Of a stretch of DNA of 64,000 nt, positions 53,868 through 62,856 are shown in pieces. The translations under genes were made by a program, and so were the position numbers. The stretch comes from Aureivirga marina (GTDB taxonomy: Bacteria; Bacteroidota; Bacteroidia; Flavobacteriales; Flavobacteriaceae), in assembly GCF_015767265.1 (NCBI RefSeq), contig NZ_JADPIB010000001.1:682001-746000 (forward strand). The letters run 5' to 3'. Numbering within the stretch: position 1 is the stretch's first letter; every line of letters begins with the position of its first letter. Under the pieces are notes generated by a model. That model worked only from the letters and a program-made list of their open reading frames with translations, was not told where the DNA came from and ran no database searches.

Positions 53868-54821
53868 ATGGATTTATTAGAAGAAGCTAAAAAAAATACA
53901 CCTCCTAAGAAATATCCTTTCTATATAAAGTTATTTAGCTTACTTTCTGTTGTGAGAGGATATAATATCGCTGTATTAGTTTTTGCACAATACATGGCTT
54001 CGATATTTATATTTTCCCACAACAGATCGCTAATAAATGTACTTCTTGATTTTCACTTATACATTATTGTACTTTCTACAATTTGTGTAATTGCTTCCGG
54101 ATATATTATCAATAATTTTTACGATTCTGATACAGATAGAATCAATCGACCAGAAAAGTCGAAACTTGATGCTATTGTTAGTCAAAAAACGAAACTTAGC
54201 ATTTATTTTGTTTTAAATTTTATCGGTGTTGGAATTTCTTTTATCGTATCTGTTAGAGCTGCAATCTTCTTCGCAGTTTATATTTTCTTGATATGGCTTT
54301 ATTCTCATAAACTTAAAAAATATCCTTTAGTAAGTTTATTTTCAGCGGCTACACTTACAATTTTACCATTTTTTGCCATTTTTGTTTATTTCAAGAATTT
54401 CTCTTACATCATATTCACACATGCAGCTTTTGTTTTTTGTGTATTATTGATAAAAGAATTGGTGAAAGATTTAGAAAAAATTAAAGGAGATGTTGTTCAA
54501 AATTATAAAACTATTCCAATTGTTTATGGAGAACATTTTACAAAAATTCTAACAAGTTTACTAATCATTTTTGCATTTGACCCAATATATTTTTTGTTTA
54601 AAAATCCAGAAATTGGAGGAATGCGATACTATTTTTACACAAGTATTGTGGTATTAATTTTCTGTGGAATCTTATTATGGAGAAGTAAATCGCAAAAGCA
54701 ATATAATTTAATTCATAACATTCTTAAACTTTTAATTATTGCTGGAATTTTCTCAATGGCGTTTATTGATCACGATATTATTATTAATAAAGTAGATAAT
54801 TTACTTTCCTGTTTACTTTAA
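53868..54821 (+). CDS. UbiA-family prenyltransferase
   Basis: A 317-residue membrane protein with eight or nine helices and both UbiA aspartate motifs: NNFYDSDTDRINRP (first, about residue 84) and KELVKDLEKIKGD (second, about residue 203). These bind Mg2+ and the prenyl diphosphate. The closest annotations for such Bacteroidota genes are geranylgeranylglycerol-phosphate geranylgeranyltransferase-like; the acceptor is not certain. It is co-transcribed with the GHMP kinase. Confidence 0.87.
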   Translation: MDLLEEAKKNTPPKKYPFYIKLFSLLSVVRGYNIAVLVFAQYMASIFIFSHNRSLINVLLDFHLYIIVLSTICVIASGYIINNFYDSDTDRINRPEKSKLDAIVSQKTKLSIYFVLNFIGVGISFIVSVRAAIFFAVYIFLIWLYSHKLKKYPLVSLFSAATLTILPFFAIFVYFKNFSYIIFTHAAFVFCVLLIKELVKDLEKIKGDVVQNYKTIPIVYGEHFTKILTSLLIIFAFDPIYFLFKNPEIGGMRYYFYTSIVVLIFCGILLWRSKSQKQYNLIHNILKLLIIAGIFSMAFIDHDIIINKVDNLLSCLL

Positions 54822-54833
54822 GTTTAAAGCAAA

Positions 54834-54859
54834 AAAATCCGCTCTTAAAAACGGATTTT
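54834..54859. terminator. Terminator overlapping the trmB stop
   Basis: Eight-base stem AAAATCCG / CGGATTTT with a ten-base loop, between the convergent prenyltransferase and trmB genes; the right arm lies in the last codons of trmB. Confidence 0.65.
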
Positions 54860-55516
54860 AAATTTTATATAAGTAATAGCTTTTCCTATTTCTAAATACT
54901 GTTGTTCGTAGAAAGTTTGTGTGTTGATTACTTCCTCTGGCGCACCTTGATTCTTATAAACATCATGATTTGCATAAATTACTTCATGTCCTTCACCATG
55001 TAATAATCCTAATGTGTATCCATGCATAAACTCACTATCTGTCTTTAAATTCACAACTCCTTCTTCATTTAAGATATGATTGTATTTCTTTAAGAAATCA
55101 TGATTTGTAAGTCTGTGCTTTGTTCTTTTATATTTAATTTGAGGATCTGGGAATGTAATCCAAATTTCAGAAACTTCATTTTCTGCAAAAATAAGATCAA
55201 TCAATTCAATTTGTGTACGAACAAAAGCAACATTATTCATGTTATCTTCGATTGCTGTTTTAGCACCTCTCCAAAAGCGAGCTCCTTTAATATCAACTCC
55301 AATATAGTTGATGTTCGGATTTTTCTTTGCTAAAGCAATTGTATATTCTCCTTTTCCACAACCTAATTCTAAAATAATTGGATTGTCATTTTTAAAAAAA
55401 GAATTCCATTTTCCTTTCCACTGAAAACCATTTACAACCTCTTCTCTTGTTGGTTGAATTACATTATCAAATGTATCGTTTTCATTAAATCGTTTTAATT
55501 TATTTTTACTTCCCAA
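54845..55516 (-). CDS. trmB: tRNA (guanine-N7-)-methyltransferase
   Basis: A 223-residue SAM-dependent methyltransferase of the TrmB family. The SAM loop is LELGCGKGEYTIALAKKNP near residue 50. The family signature is WITFPDPQIKYKRTKHRLTNHDFL near residue 118, and GAPEEVINTQTFYEQQYLE lies near the end. It makes m7G46 in tRNA variable loops. It is monocistronic, with a palindrome about 85 bases upstream of the ATG. Confidence 0.95.
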   Translation of the reverse strand: MGSKNKLKRFNENDTFDNVIQPTREEVVNGFQWKGKWNSFFKNDNPIILELGCGKGEYTIALAKKNPNINYIGVDIKGARFWRGAKTAIEDNMNNVAFVRTQIELIDLIFAENEVSEIWITFPDPQIKYKRTKHRLTNHDFLKKYNHILNEEGVVNLKTDSEFMHGYTLGLLHGEGHEVIYANHDVYKNQGAPEEVINTQTFYEQQYLEIGKAITYIKFKIRF

Positions 55517-55599
55517 AAGATTCTAATTTTAAGTTTTACAAGTTAAAACCACATTTTAAAACATGATTTTTCTTGTTCCATAATTATCTATTACAACAA

Positions 55600-55616
55600 A
55601 TGGTAACATGTACCAT
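55600..55616. promoter_or_regulatory. Palindrome upstream of trmB
   Basis: ATGGTAACATGTACCAT: six-base arms with a five-base centre, with a related TTACCA half-site at 55622-55627. It lies between trmB and the DUF6341 gene and has no T-run, so it looks more like an operator than a terminator. Confidence 0.3.
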
Positions 55617-55673
55617 ACATATTACCACTTTTGTATTTTGTAATCTTAAACAATATTATTCAAGAATTTCTTC

Positions 55674-55868
55674 CTACTCTCTACCTTCTTTCTTAAATTT
55701 CAATAATTGTCCCATCCAGTAGAAGAATGCTACGAATGTAATAATGATAAAAATCCAACTTGGTAAGTTTGCTGACCACCAGTTCATGTTATATAGTGTA
55801 TCAAAAGGTGCGAATGCTACATTTGTAAAGAAGTCACCTATCGCCTTAAAAATATTGTTTGCAATCAT
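55674..55868 (-). CDS. DUF6341 family small membrane protein
   Basis: A 64-residue protein: an amphipathic N-terminus (NNIFKAIGDFFTNVAFAPFDTLYNM), a WWSANLPSW motif, one membrane helix (about 35-52) and a basic C-terminal tail. It matches the flavobacterial DUF6341 family in length and motif. It is divergently transcribed from a DUF6427 gene across a 41-base gap that contains a good promoter. The function is unknown; fixed neighbours include upp. Confidence 0.82.
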   Translation of the reverse strand: MIANNIFKAIGDFFTNVAFAPFDTLYNMNWWSANLPSWIFIIITFVAFFYWMGQLLKFKKEGRE

Positions 55869-55889
55869 ATCTTAATTATATTTACTTTG

Positions 55890-55920
55890 CAAAAGTATAA
55901 AATATAGTGATGATTGCCAA
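55890..55920 (-). promoter_or_regulatory. Promoter of the DUF6341 gene
   Basis: On the minus strand TTG (55918-55920), a 20-base spacer and TACTTTTG (55890-55897) fit the Bacteroidota consensus. The predicted start is about 15 bases before the ATG. The -33 element lies inside the first codons of the divergent DUF6427 gene. Confidence 0.55.
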
Positions 55921-56848
55921 TTTTTTTAATAAAACAAAACCAATAAATTTATTATCTATAATTTTCCTTCTATTTGTAATTTCAATTATACCTTTTTTAA
56001 AAAATATAGCTGAAAATTACAGTTTTATAAATATTTTAGAAAGTGTAGGTATCTTTATGTTTTCCTTATTATTCTTGATTATTTTCTCATTTGTAATCAG
56101 GAAAAACAATTTAACGAAGAATAATTCGTACGGAGCATTATTTACAATCATTATCTTGGCAATGCTTCCAAAAGTACTTCATTGGAACCCTATTTTTCTC
56201 TCTAATTTCTTTTTAATTTTATTTTTTAGAAGAGTTTTTAGCTTAAGTTCTACCAAAAATAGTAAGCAAAAGTTGTTCGATGCTGGATTTTGGTTAGCAG
56301 TTTCCGCACTATTTTTTAATTGGAGTATTCTTTTTGGAGTTCTTATTTATATAAGCTTATTTATTTTTGAAAAGATTAATATCAAAAATCTATTAATTCC
56401 AATTATTGGATTCATTTGTCCTCTTATTTTATTTTACACTTATACTTTATGGACAGATAATTCGGAATTATTCATGAATTCTTTCACAATTTATTATAAC
56501 ATGGAATTCGAAGTTTATCAAAAAAATTATCCGAATATTCTCGCTTTAGGATTATTAACTATAAGTACTTTTGTTTCTATTTTATTCACAACTCCTAGAA
56601 TTTCAAACCAAGGAAATGTTATAAAATATTCATGGGGAATTTTGGTTTTAAGCTTCTTTTTAGCTTTAGTAATTATCGCTTTTAGTTCGCAAAAAACAAC
56701 AGAAACACTTTTATTTTTATTATTTCCTTGTGCAACTATTTTAAGTAATTATATACAAGTAATTAAAAAAGTATGGATAAAAGAAAGCATCCTATATATC
56801 TTCATAGGATGCGCTATATTCTTACAATATTATTTCTTAAATCATTAA
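55910..56848 (+). CDS. DUF6427 family polytopic membrane protein
   Basis: A 312-residue membrane protein with about ten hydrophobic helices and the N-terminus MIANFFNKTKPIN, typical of DUF6427 in Flavobacteriia. The ATG at 55910 is preferred over an adjacent GTG at 55907. The helix-rich layout without catalytic motifs resembles a reduced GT-C or O-antigen-like membrane protein, but no function is established. It overlaps the convergent upp gene by four bases. Confidence 0.82.
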   Translation: MIANFFNKTKPINLLSIIFLLFVISIIPFLKNIAENYSFINILESVGIFMFSLLFLIIFSFVIRKNNLTKNNSYGALFTIIILAMLPKVLHWNPIFLSNFFLILFFRRVFSLSSTKNSKQKLFDAGFWLAVSALFFNWSILFGVLIYISLFIFEKINIKNLLIPIIGFICPLILFYTYTLWTDNSELFMNSFTIYYNMEFEVYQKNYPNILALGLLTISTFVSILFTTPRISNQGNVIKYSWGILVLSFFLALVIIAFSSQKTTETLLFLLFPCATILSNYIQVIKKVWIKESILYIFIGCAIFLQYYFLNH

Positions 56849-57498
56849 AGTTTCGAACCAAAAGCTAAATCTCCAGCATCTCCTAAACCTGGAATTATAT
56901 AACCATGATCATTTAATTCAGCATCAATTGTTGCAATCCAAAGATGTGTATTTTCTGGTAAACTTTCTGCTATTAAATCCACTCCCTGATTTGCTCCAAT
57001 TACAGCAAAAACATGAATTTCTTTCGGATTTCCATGTTTTAATAAAGTTTCATAAACTGCAACCATCGAATTTCCTGTTGCTAACATTGGATCAGCGATA
57101 ATTAAAGTTTTTCCTTCTAAAGATGGAGCTGCTAAATATTCTACTTTAATTTCAAACTCCGCATCGTTATTTGGATGAAAACGATATGCAGAAATAAATG
57201 CATTTTCAGCATCATCAAAATAATTTAAAATTCCATTATGAATTGGTAAACCTGCTCTTAAAATAGAACAAATAACAATATCATTTTCTGGTAAAAAACT
57301 CTTTTTTGTTCCTAAAGGCGTAACAATATCTTTTTCTGTATAATTTAATGTTTTACTAAATTCATAACTCAAGATTTCACCGATTCGCTCTATATTTTTG
57401 CGAAAACGCATACTATCTTTTTGAATATTTACATCTCTTAATTCTGCAATATATTTATTTGCTAAAGAATTGTTCAGTTCTAGGTTATGAATAATCAT
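56845..57498 (-). CDS. upp: Uracil phosphoribosyltransferase
   Basis: A 217-residue type I phosphoribosyltransferase. The PRPP loop is LIIADPMLATGNSMVAVYETL near residue 126, the uracil-binding C-terminal motif is IPGLGDAGDLAFGS, and CSILRAGLPIHNGIL lies near residue 80. It salvages uracil to UMP. It overlaps the DUF6427 gene by four bases at the 3' ends and lies downstream of tRNA-Leu on the same strand, separated by a terminator. Confidence 0.95.
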   Translation of the reverse strand: MIIHNLELNNSLANKYIAELRDVNIQKDSMRFRKNIERIGEILSYEFSKTLNYTEKDIVTPLGTKKSFLPENDIVICSILRAGLPIHNGILNYFDDAENAFISAYRFHPNNDAEFEIKVEYLAAPSLEGKTLIIADPMLATGNSMVAVYETLLKHGNPKEIHVFAVIGANQGVDLIAESLPENTHLWIATIDAELNDHGYIIPGLGDAGDLAFGSKL

Positions 57499-57574
57499 GA
57501 TTTTATTTTTTACAAAATTATGTTCATTATTGAAGTAAAACTTGTTCCGAATTTACGAAAAGTCTGGATACAAA

Positions 57575-57601
57575 AAAAGCTAACTTCTTCAGTTAGCTTT
57601 T
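57575..57601 (-). terminator. Terminator of the tRNA-Leu transcript
   Basis: Ten-base stem AAAAGCTAAC / GTTAGCTTTT with a seven-base loop and a T-run on the minus strand, directly after the tRNA 3' end. Confidence 0.85.
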
Positions 57602-57602
57602 G

Positions 57603-57684
57603 TGCGGGCGGAGAGACTCGAACTCTCACGCCGTGAAGCACTAGATCCTAAGTCTAGCGTGTCTACCAATTCCACCACGCCCGC
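57603..57684 (-). tRNA. tRNA-Leu (UAG)
   Basis: An 82-base class II tRNA on the minus strand. Its acceptor stem is GCGGGCG / CGCCCGC, it has a long variable arm (TGCTTCACGGCGT), and the anticodon stem-loop CTAGACTTAGGATCTAG carries anticodon TAG. The T arm contains GAGTTCGAGTC, and the discriminator base is A. CCA is not encoded by a full match. Confidence 0.95.
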
Positions 57685-57863
57685 TTGGTTATTGTGAGTG
57701 CAAATATAAAGATAAGTATTTATTCCACAAGATTTTTTTTCATTTTTTTTATGATTTTTTATAAATATCTTTACTTTTTTAAAGAAAGTGATTTTTTTAG
57801 TTTACATTTCACACTTTAATTGGTTATTATACAATAACTTACTTCAAAACCACATACATATCA

Positions 57864-59258
57864 ATGGAAAATATCAAATCATATGTTGATGAAAATAAAG
57901 ATAGATTCATCAATGAATTAATAGAATTACTAAAAATACCTTCTATCAGTGCCGACACAGCATACAATCAAGACGTTTTAAATACAGCAGATGCAGTAAA
58001 AGAAAGCTTAGAAAAAGCTGGATGTGATAAAGTAGAAATTTGTGAAACTCCAGGTTATCCAATTGTTTATGCTGAAAAAATCATAGACGCAAACTTACCT
58101 ACTGTTTTAGTTTATGGACATTACGATGTTCAACCAGCAGATCCAATTGAATTATGGGATTCTCCACCATTTGAACCTGTAATTAAAAAAACAGAATTAC
58201 ACCCAGAAGGAGCAATTTTTGCGCGTGGAGCTTGTGATGATAAAGGACAAATGTACATGCATGTAAAAGCTTTTGAATACATGATTCAAAATGATAATTT
58301 ACCATGTAATGTAAAATTCATGATTGAAGGAGAAGAAGAAATTGGTTCTCCAAGTTTAGATTGGTTTGTAAAAAGAAATCAAGAAAAGTTAGCAAATGAC
58401 GTAATTCTTATTTCAGATACAGGAATGATTTCTAATGAGCAACCATCTATTACAACTGGATTAAGAGGTTTATCATATGTGGAAGTCGAAGTAACAGGAC
58501 CAAACAGAGATTTACATTCTGGATTATATGGTGGAGCAGTTGCAAATCCTATTAATGTTTTAAATAAAATGATTGCTTCTCTTCATGATGAGAATAATCA
58601 CATTACAATTCCAGGATTCTATGATAAAGTAATCGAACTTTCAGCAGATGAAAGAGCTGAAATGGCAAAAGCACCTTTCTCTTTAGAAGCATATAAAAAT
58701 GCTTTAGATATCAATGATGTTTATGGAGAAAAAGGATATACAACAAACGAAAGAAACTCAATTCGTCCTACTTTAGATGTAAATGGAATCTGGGGAGGAT
58801 ATATTGGTGAAGGTGCAAAAACAGTAATTCCTTCTAAAGCATTTGCAAAAATTTCGATGCGTTTAGTTCCAGATCAAGATCCAGAAGAAATTACACAATT
58901 ATTTATGGATCATTTTACAAAAATTGCTCCTGAAGCCGTAACTGTAAAAGTAACTCCTCATCATGGTGGAAAAGCTTATGTTACACCAATTGATAATATT
59001 GGATACATGGCTGCGAACAAAGCTTACACAGAATCTTTCGGTGTTCCTGCAATTCCACAACGTTCTGGAGGAAGTATTCCAATTGTAGCATTATTTGAGC
59101 AAGAATTAAAAAGTAAATCAATCTTAATGGGATTCGGTTTAGATTCTGATGCGATTCATTCACCAAATGAGCATTATGGAGTTTTCAATTATTTAAAAGG
59201 TATTGAAACGATTCCATTATTCTATAAATATTATACAGAATTATTTAAAGAAAATTAA
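57864..59258 (+). CDS. M20 family dipeptidase
   Basis: A 464-residue cytoplasmic zinc peptidase of the M20 (DUG1/carnosinase-like) group. Metal and catalytic motifs are in order: VLVYGHYDVQPADP near residue 82, FARGACDDKGQM near 117, MIEGEEEIGSPS near 155 and ISDTGMISNEQ. An inserted dimerisation domain spans about 205-370, and the final metal His is in DAIHSPNEHYG near 440. It probably hydrolyses dipeptides. It is monocistronic with a good terminator. Confidence 0.92.
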   Translation: MENIKSYVDENKDRFINELIELLKIPSISADTAYNQDVLNTADAVKESLEKAGCDKVEICETPGYPIVYAEKIIDANLPTVLVYGHYDVQPADPIELWDSPPFEPVIKKTELHPEGAIFARGACDDKGQMYMHVKAFEYMIQNDNLPCNVKFMIEGEEEIGSPSLDWFVKRNQEKLANDVILISDTGMISNEQPSITTGLRGLSYVEVEVTGPNRDLHSGLYGGAVANPINVLNKMIASLHDENNHITIPGFYDKVIELSADERAEMAKAPFSLEAYKNALDINDVYGEKGYTTNERNSIRPTLDVNGIWGGYIGEGAKTVIPSKAFAKISMRLVPDQDPEEITQLFMDHFTKIAPEAVTVKVTPHHGGKAYVTPIDNIGYMAANKAYTESFGVPAIPQRSGGSIPIVALFEQELKSKSILMGFGLDSDAIHSPNEHYGVFNYLKGIETIPLFYKYYTELFKEN

Positions 59259-59280
59259 AATCATTCTAGATATAGAAAAT

Positions 59281-59304
59281 AAAGGCTGTCATTTGACAGC
59301 CTTT
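59281..59304. terminator. Bidirectional terminator between the M20 gene and tig
   Basis: Ten-base perfect stem AAAGGCTGTC / GACAGCCTTT with the loop ATTT, between convergent genes. Confidence 0.85.
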
Positions 59305-59332
59305 ACTATTTTTCGTAAACTAAATAAATCTC

Positions 59333-60658
59333 TTATTTATTGTAAACTTCTTTGATGAACTCTTCAAAGTTTACTTCTTTAGTTGCATACTTAGCATTCT
59401 CTTTGAAGAATTCTAATACTTTTTGCGCTACTAATTGCTCAGAAATACGCTTAGCTTCTTCTTGGTTAGATAATACTCTGTTTGCGATTTCATCCACTTC
59501 GCTATCTTCAGGATTAGTGTTCCCAAATTGTGCTAATTGTTGAATGATGAATCCTTTTGTGTGCTCTTTTAAATCTTCGTAAGAAAGTTGGATATTGTTA
59601 TCTTTCATAATCTTTCCTTCGATTAATTGGTAACGTAATCCTTTTTCAGAACGACTGTATTCTTCTTCAGCTTCTTCAGTTGATAATTGCTTTTCTCCAG
59701 CAACAGAAATCCATTTCTTTAAAAACTCAGCTGGTAATTCAAATGAAGTAGTATCAATTAAATACTCTGTAAGTTTGTTTAAGAAAGTTTGATCAGCTTG
59801 ACCAATGAATTGCTTTTCAGCATCTTCTTTAATCTTAGCTCTTAATTCGTCTTCAGAAGTTACATTTCCTTCTCCGAATAATTTATCAAATAATTCTTGA
59901 TTAACTTCCGCTAATTCTTTAGTGTTAATTTCTTCAATAGTGAAAGTTAAGTTTGCTTCTAAAGCTTTTGCTTCTTCTACATCTTTCCCCATTGCAGCAG
60001 CTAATTTGTCATCTTCTAAGAATAAGTTCTTAGTTTTTAACTTTAATTCAGCTCCAACTTTTTTACCCATGAACTTTTTGTTGTTCATTTTTCCTTTGAT
60101 GTCCTCTAAAACAAAAGTAGCTTTGTTTTCGATTTCTCCATCTTCACTAACAAAAGTTCCAGTAATAGTTACTCCTTCAACAACTTCTTCTTGAGAAATC
60201 ATTTTTGCAAATCTACCACGGATGTTTTCAATTTCTTTATTGATTAATTCTTCGTCAGCAGAAATGTTATAATAAGTTACTTTATCTTCTGTATCTAAGT
60301 TTACATCAAATTCAGGAGATAAACCTAATTCAAATTCAAAAGAAAAATCTTCAGCATCCCAAGAAAAGTTTTCGTTTTCTTTTGGAAGAGGATTACCTAA
60401 AATGTCTAATTTTTCTTCCGTGATAAATTTATTTAAAGCTTCTTGTAATAATTTGTTTACTTCGTCAATCATTACAGATTTTCCATATTGCTTCTTCACT
60501 AATCCCATCGGCACTTGTCCTGGTCTAAATCCTGGAATGTTAGCTTTTTTACGGTAATCTTGTAAAACTTTAGTTACTTTATCTTGATAATCTGCTGCTG
60601 TAATATCAACTTTTACAACTGCATTCAATGCATCAACATTCTCTTTTGTAATATTCAT
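59333..60658 (-). CDS. tig: Trigger factor
   Basis: A 441-residue chaperone. The N-terminal ribosome-binding domain contains the signature GFRPGQVPMGLVKKQYG near residue 41. A diverged PPIase-like middle domain (about 155-245) is followed by a helical C-terminal chaperone domain. It binds nascent chains at the ribosome exit. The PPIase part seems weakly conserved, as is usual in Bacteroidota. It is monocistronic. Confidence 0.94.
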   Translation of the reverse strand: MNITKENVDALNAVVKVDITAADYQDKVTKVLQDYRKKANIPGFRPGQVPMGLVKKQYGKSVMIDEVNKLLQEALNKFITEEKLDILGNPLPKENENFSWDAEDFSFEFELGLSPEFDVNLDTEDKVTYYNISADEELINKEIENIRGRFAKMISQEEVVEGVTITGTFVSEDGEIENKATFVLEDIKGKMNNKKFMGKKVGAELKLKTKNLFLEDDKLAAAMGKDVEEAKALEANLTFTIEEINTKELAEVNQELFDKLFGEGNVTSEDELRAKIKEDAEKQFIGQADQTFLNKLTEYLIDTTSFELPAEFLKKWISVAGEKQLSTEEAEEEYSRSEKGLRYQLIEGKIMKDNNIQLSYEDLKEHTKGFIIQQLAQFGNTNPEDSEVDEIANRVLSNQEEAKRISEQLVAQKVLEFFKENAKYATKEVNFEEFIKEVYNK

Positions 60659-60757
60659 TTTTTACGTAATTTATTCTGTAATAATTAAAAATAGGCTGCA
60701 AAATTAGTCATTTTTACCAATCTAGCAAACCTTTAAATTCTTCTTAGTCAACTATTT

Positions 60758-61102
60758 TTAGTTCTTTTCTTCTAACATCGGATTGAATAACGACTGAAAG
60801 AGGGATAATAACAAGCTAAATAGTAAAGCTGTCCAAAAACCTGAAACAAAGAATCCACCAACTAAACTACTGGCTAATAGGATAATCACAGCATTGATTA
60901 CAAATAGGAATAATCCTAGTGTTACAATGGTCGCAGGCAAGGTTAAAAAAATTAAAATAGGCTTTACGAACAAACGTAAAAATCCTAAGGTGATTGCTAC
61001 AAAAACAGCAGAGAGGAAATCACTTACTTCAACTCCAGGCAATATTTTGGACAAAATAATTACGCCAATTGCTGTTAATAATATTTTTAATACTAGTTTC
61101 AT
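60758..61102 (-). CDS. Phage-holin-family (PF04020-type) membrane protein
   Basis: A 114-residue protein with four hydrophobic helices and the family blocks ILPGVEVSDFLSAVFVAITLGFLR, PATIVTLGLFLFVINAVII and a C-terminal FSLLLSLFQSLFNP. Despite the name, this family is chromosomal and common; nothing phage-like surrounds it. The ATG at 61102 (MKLVLKILL) is the family start; an in-frame extension to 61153 is not needed. It lies downstream of the alpha/beta hydrolase gene, possibly in one transcript. Confidence 0.85.
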   Translation of the reverse strand: MKLVLKILLTAIGVIILSKILPGVEVSDFLSAVFVAITLGFLRLFVKPILIFLTLPATIVTLGLFLFVINAVIILLASSLVGGFFVSGFWTALLFSLLLSLFQSLFNPMLEEKN

Positions 61103-61166
61103 ACTTCTAATGCTATTATAATTAATTTTCTTTTTCGTGAAAATTACTAACAAAATCCGTACAAAA

Positions 61167-61940
61167 CTATTTTTCTGTCAGAAATTCAATAGAATAAGTA
61201 TAAAAATCTGTCTGATTTTCAGCATGTAACCAATGACCTGCATTTTTGACAGTCTGAATTTTCGCTTTTGGAAAATGTGCAAAAATTAAACTTTCATCTT
61301 CTTTTGAAATATATCCTGAGTTTTCACCTCTTAAAAAAAGTGTCTTTTTATCAAATTCATGAAAAGAAGGAAGTGCAACACCAACTTCTTCTACATTTTC
61401 TGTTAAACTTTCTAAATTAAAACGAAAAGCCAGTTCTTCTTTTGTCTTCCAAAAAACATTTTTTAATAAAAATTGTCTGACACCAACTTCATCAATTCTT
61501 TCTTTTAAAACTTCTTCGACTTCTTTTCTTGTTTTATGAATTGAAAAATCTATCGAATTTAAAGCTTCTAAAATTAAATCATGATGCACTGGATAAAATC
61601 TTGGAGAAATATCTGCGACAATTAATTTAGCAACCATTTCTGGATACATTGTAGCAAAAAGCATCACAGTCTTCCCTCCCATAGAATGTCCAAGAAGTGA
61701 AACTTTTTTCAAATTATGATGTTGGATATAATGAAATAAATCCTCTGCCATCAATTCATAAGTAAATTCTTCTGAGTGAAAACTTCTTCCATGATTTCTT
61801 TGATCAATCATATGTACTTCAAATTGTTCGGCATATTTATTTCCTAAAGATTTCCAGTTATCACTCATTCCAAAAAATCCATGAAGAATTAATAACGGTT
61901 CCCCTTGTCCTTGGATTCTTGAATGTAAAACTTCTCTCAT
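61167..61940 (-). CDS. Alpha/beta hydrolase (YbfF-like esterase)
   Basis: A 257-residue alpha/beta hydrolase. The oxyanion region is LILHGFFGMSDNW, the nucleophile elbow LLGHSMGGK (Ser near 95), and the catalytic His lies in NAGHWLHAEN. The GMSDNW loop and DQRNHGRS block are typical of YbfF-type acyl-CoA or ester hydrolases. It starts three bases after the pdxJ stop codon on the same strand, so the two are co-transcribed. The substrate is unknown. Confidence 0.88.
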   Translation of the reverse strand: MREVLHSRIQGQGEPLLILHGFFGMSDNWKSLGNKYAEQFEVHMIDQRNHGRSFHSEEFTYELMAEDLFHYIQHHNLKKVSLLGHSMGGKTVMLFATMYPEMVAKLIVADISPRFYPVHHDLILEALNSIDFSIHKTRKEVEEVLKERIDEVGVRQFLLKNVFWKTKEELAFRFNLESLTENVEEVGVALPSFHEFDKKTLFLRGENSGYISKEDESLIFAHFPKAKIQTVKNAGHWLHAENQTDFYTYSIEFLTEK

Positions 61941-61943
61941 TTC

Positions 61944-62663
61944 TTATGAAATTTTAAGACGTTGTAAATACATTTTTACAACATTTTCTAATCCTAAATA
62001 TAAAGACTCAGAAATCAAAGCATGCCCAATTGAAACTTCTAAAAGATTTGGAATTTCTTTTGCGAAAAAGTGAATATTTTCCAAATTTAAATCGTGTCCA
62101 GCATTAATACCTAAACCAAATTCTGAAGCCAATTTTGCAGATTCTACATAAGGCAAAATTGCTTTTTCATTTCCTAAAGCATATTGACGAGCAAATTCTT
62201 CTGTATAAAGCTCAATTCTGTCAGCTCCAGTTGTTGCAGCAGCTTCGATGAATTTTTCATTTGTATCAATAAAAATAGAAGTACGAATTCCATTATTTTT
62301 AAATTCTGAAATTACTTCTTTTAAGAAATCTTGATTTTTTACTGTATCCCAACCTGCATCAGAAGTTAAATTATCAATTGCATCTGGAACTAAAGTAACT
62401 TGTGTTGGTTTATTTTTTAAAACCAAATCCATAAATTTAGGAATTGGATTTCCTTCAATATTAAATTCCGTTGTGATAATCGGTTTTAAATCATAAACAT
62501 CTTGGTAACGAATATGTCTTTCATCAGGTCTAGGGTGAACTGTGATTCCTTCTCCTCCAAATTCTTGAATATCGATAGCACTTTGTACAAGATTTGGCAT
62601 ATTTCCACCTCTTGAATTACGAAGTGTCGCTATTTTGTTTATGTTAACACTTAATTTTGTCAT
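61944..62663 (-). CDS. pdxJ: Pyridoxine 5'-phosphate synthase
   Basis: A 239-residue TIM-barrel protein. It begins TKLSVNINKIATLRNSRGG and carries ITVHPRPDERHIRYQDV (phosphate and substrate loop), ADRIELYTEEFA, GINAGHDLNLEN and EVSIGHALISES. It condenses deoxyxylulose 5-phosphate with aminoacetone phosphate in the DXP-dependent vitamin B6 pathway. The ATG at 62663 is preferred over 62693. It is followed at three bases by the alpha/beta hydrolase gene. Confidence 0.96.
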   Translation of the reverse strand: MTKLSVNINKIATLRNSRGGNMPNLVQSAIDIQEFGGEGITVHPRPDERHIRYQDVYDLKPIITTEFNIEGNPIPKFMDLVLKNKPTQVTLVPDAIDNLTSDAGWDTVKNQDFLKEVISEFKNNGIRTSIFIDTNEKFIEAAATTGADRIELYTEEFARQYALGNEKAILPYVESAKLASEFGLGINAGHDLNLENIHFFAKEIPNLLEVSIGHALISESLYLGLENVVKMYLQRLKIS

Positions 62664-62856
62664 TATTTCGTAACTTGATTTTTGAAAGCACAAAGGTACA
62701 GATATTGTGTTTTACTGAGAAACGTTTTAAAATAGTTTTAAGAAATGCTAAGGAGTAGACTTTATTTCAATTTATGATTAAAGTCTTTGAATTGGTTCTT
62801 AAAATATTTTATATTTCAACGGATTAAAGATTTTTTTCTTATAAAATAAAAATGGT

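Noticed and set aside
60758-61102. Possible prophage, because the product is called phage holin family
   Set aside because: The family is a common chromosomal four-helix protein and no phage genes, integrase or attachment site are nearby.
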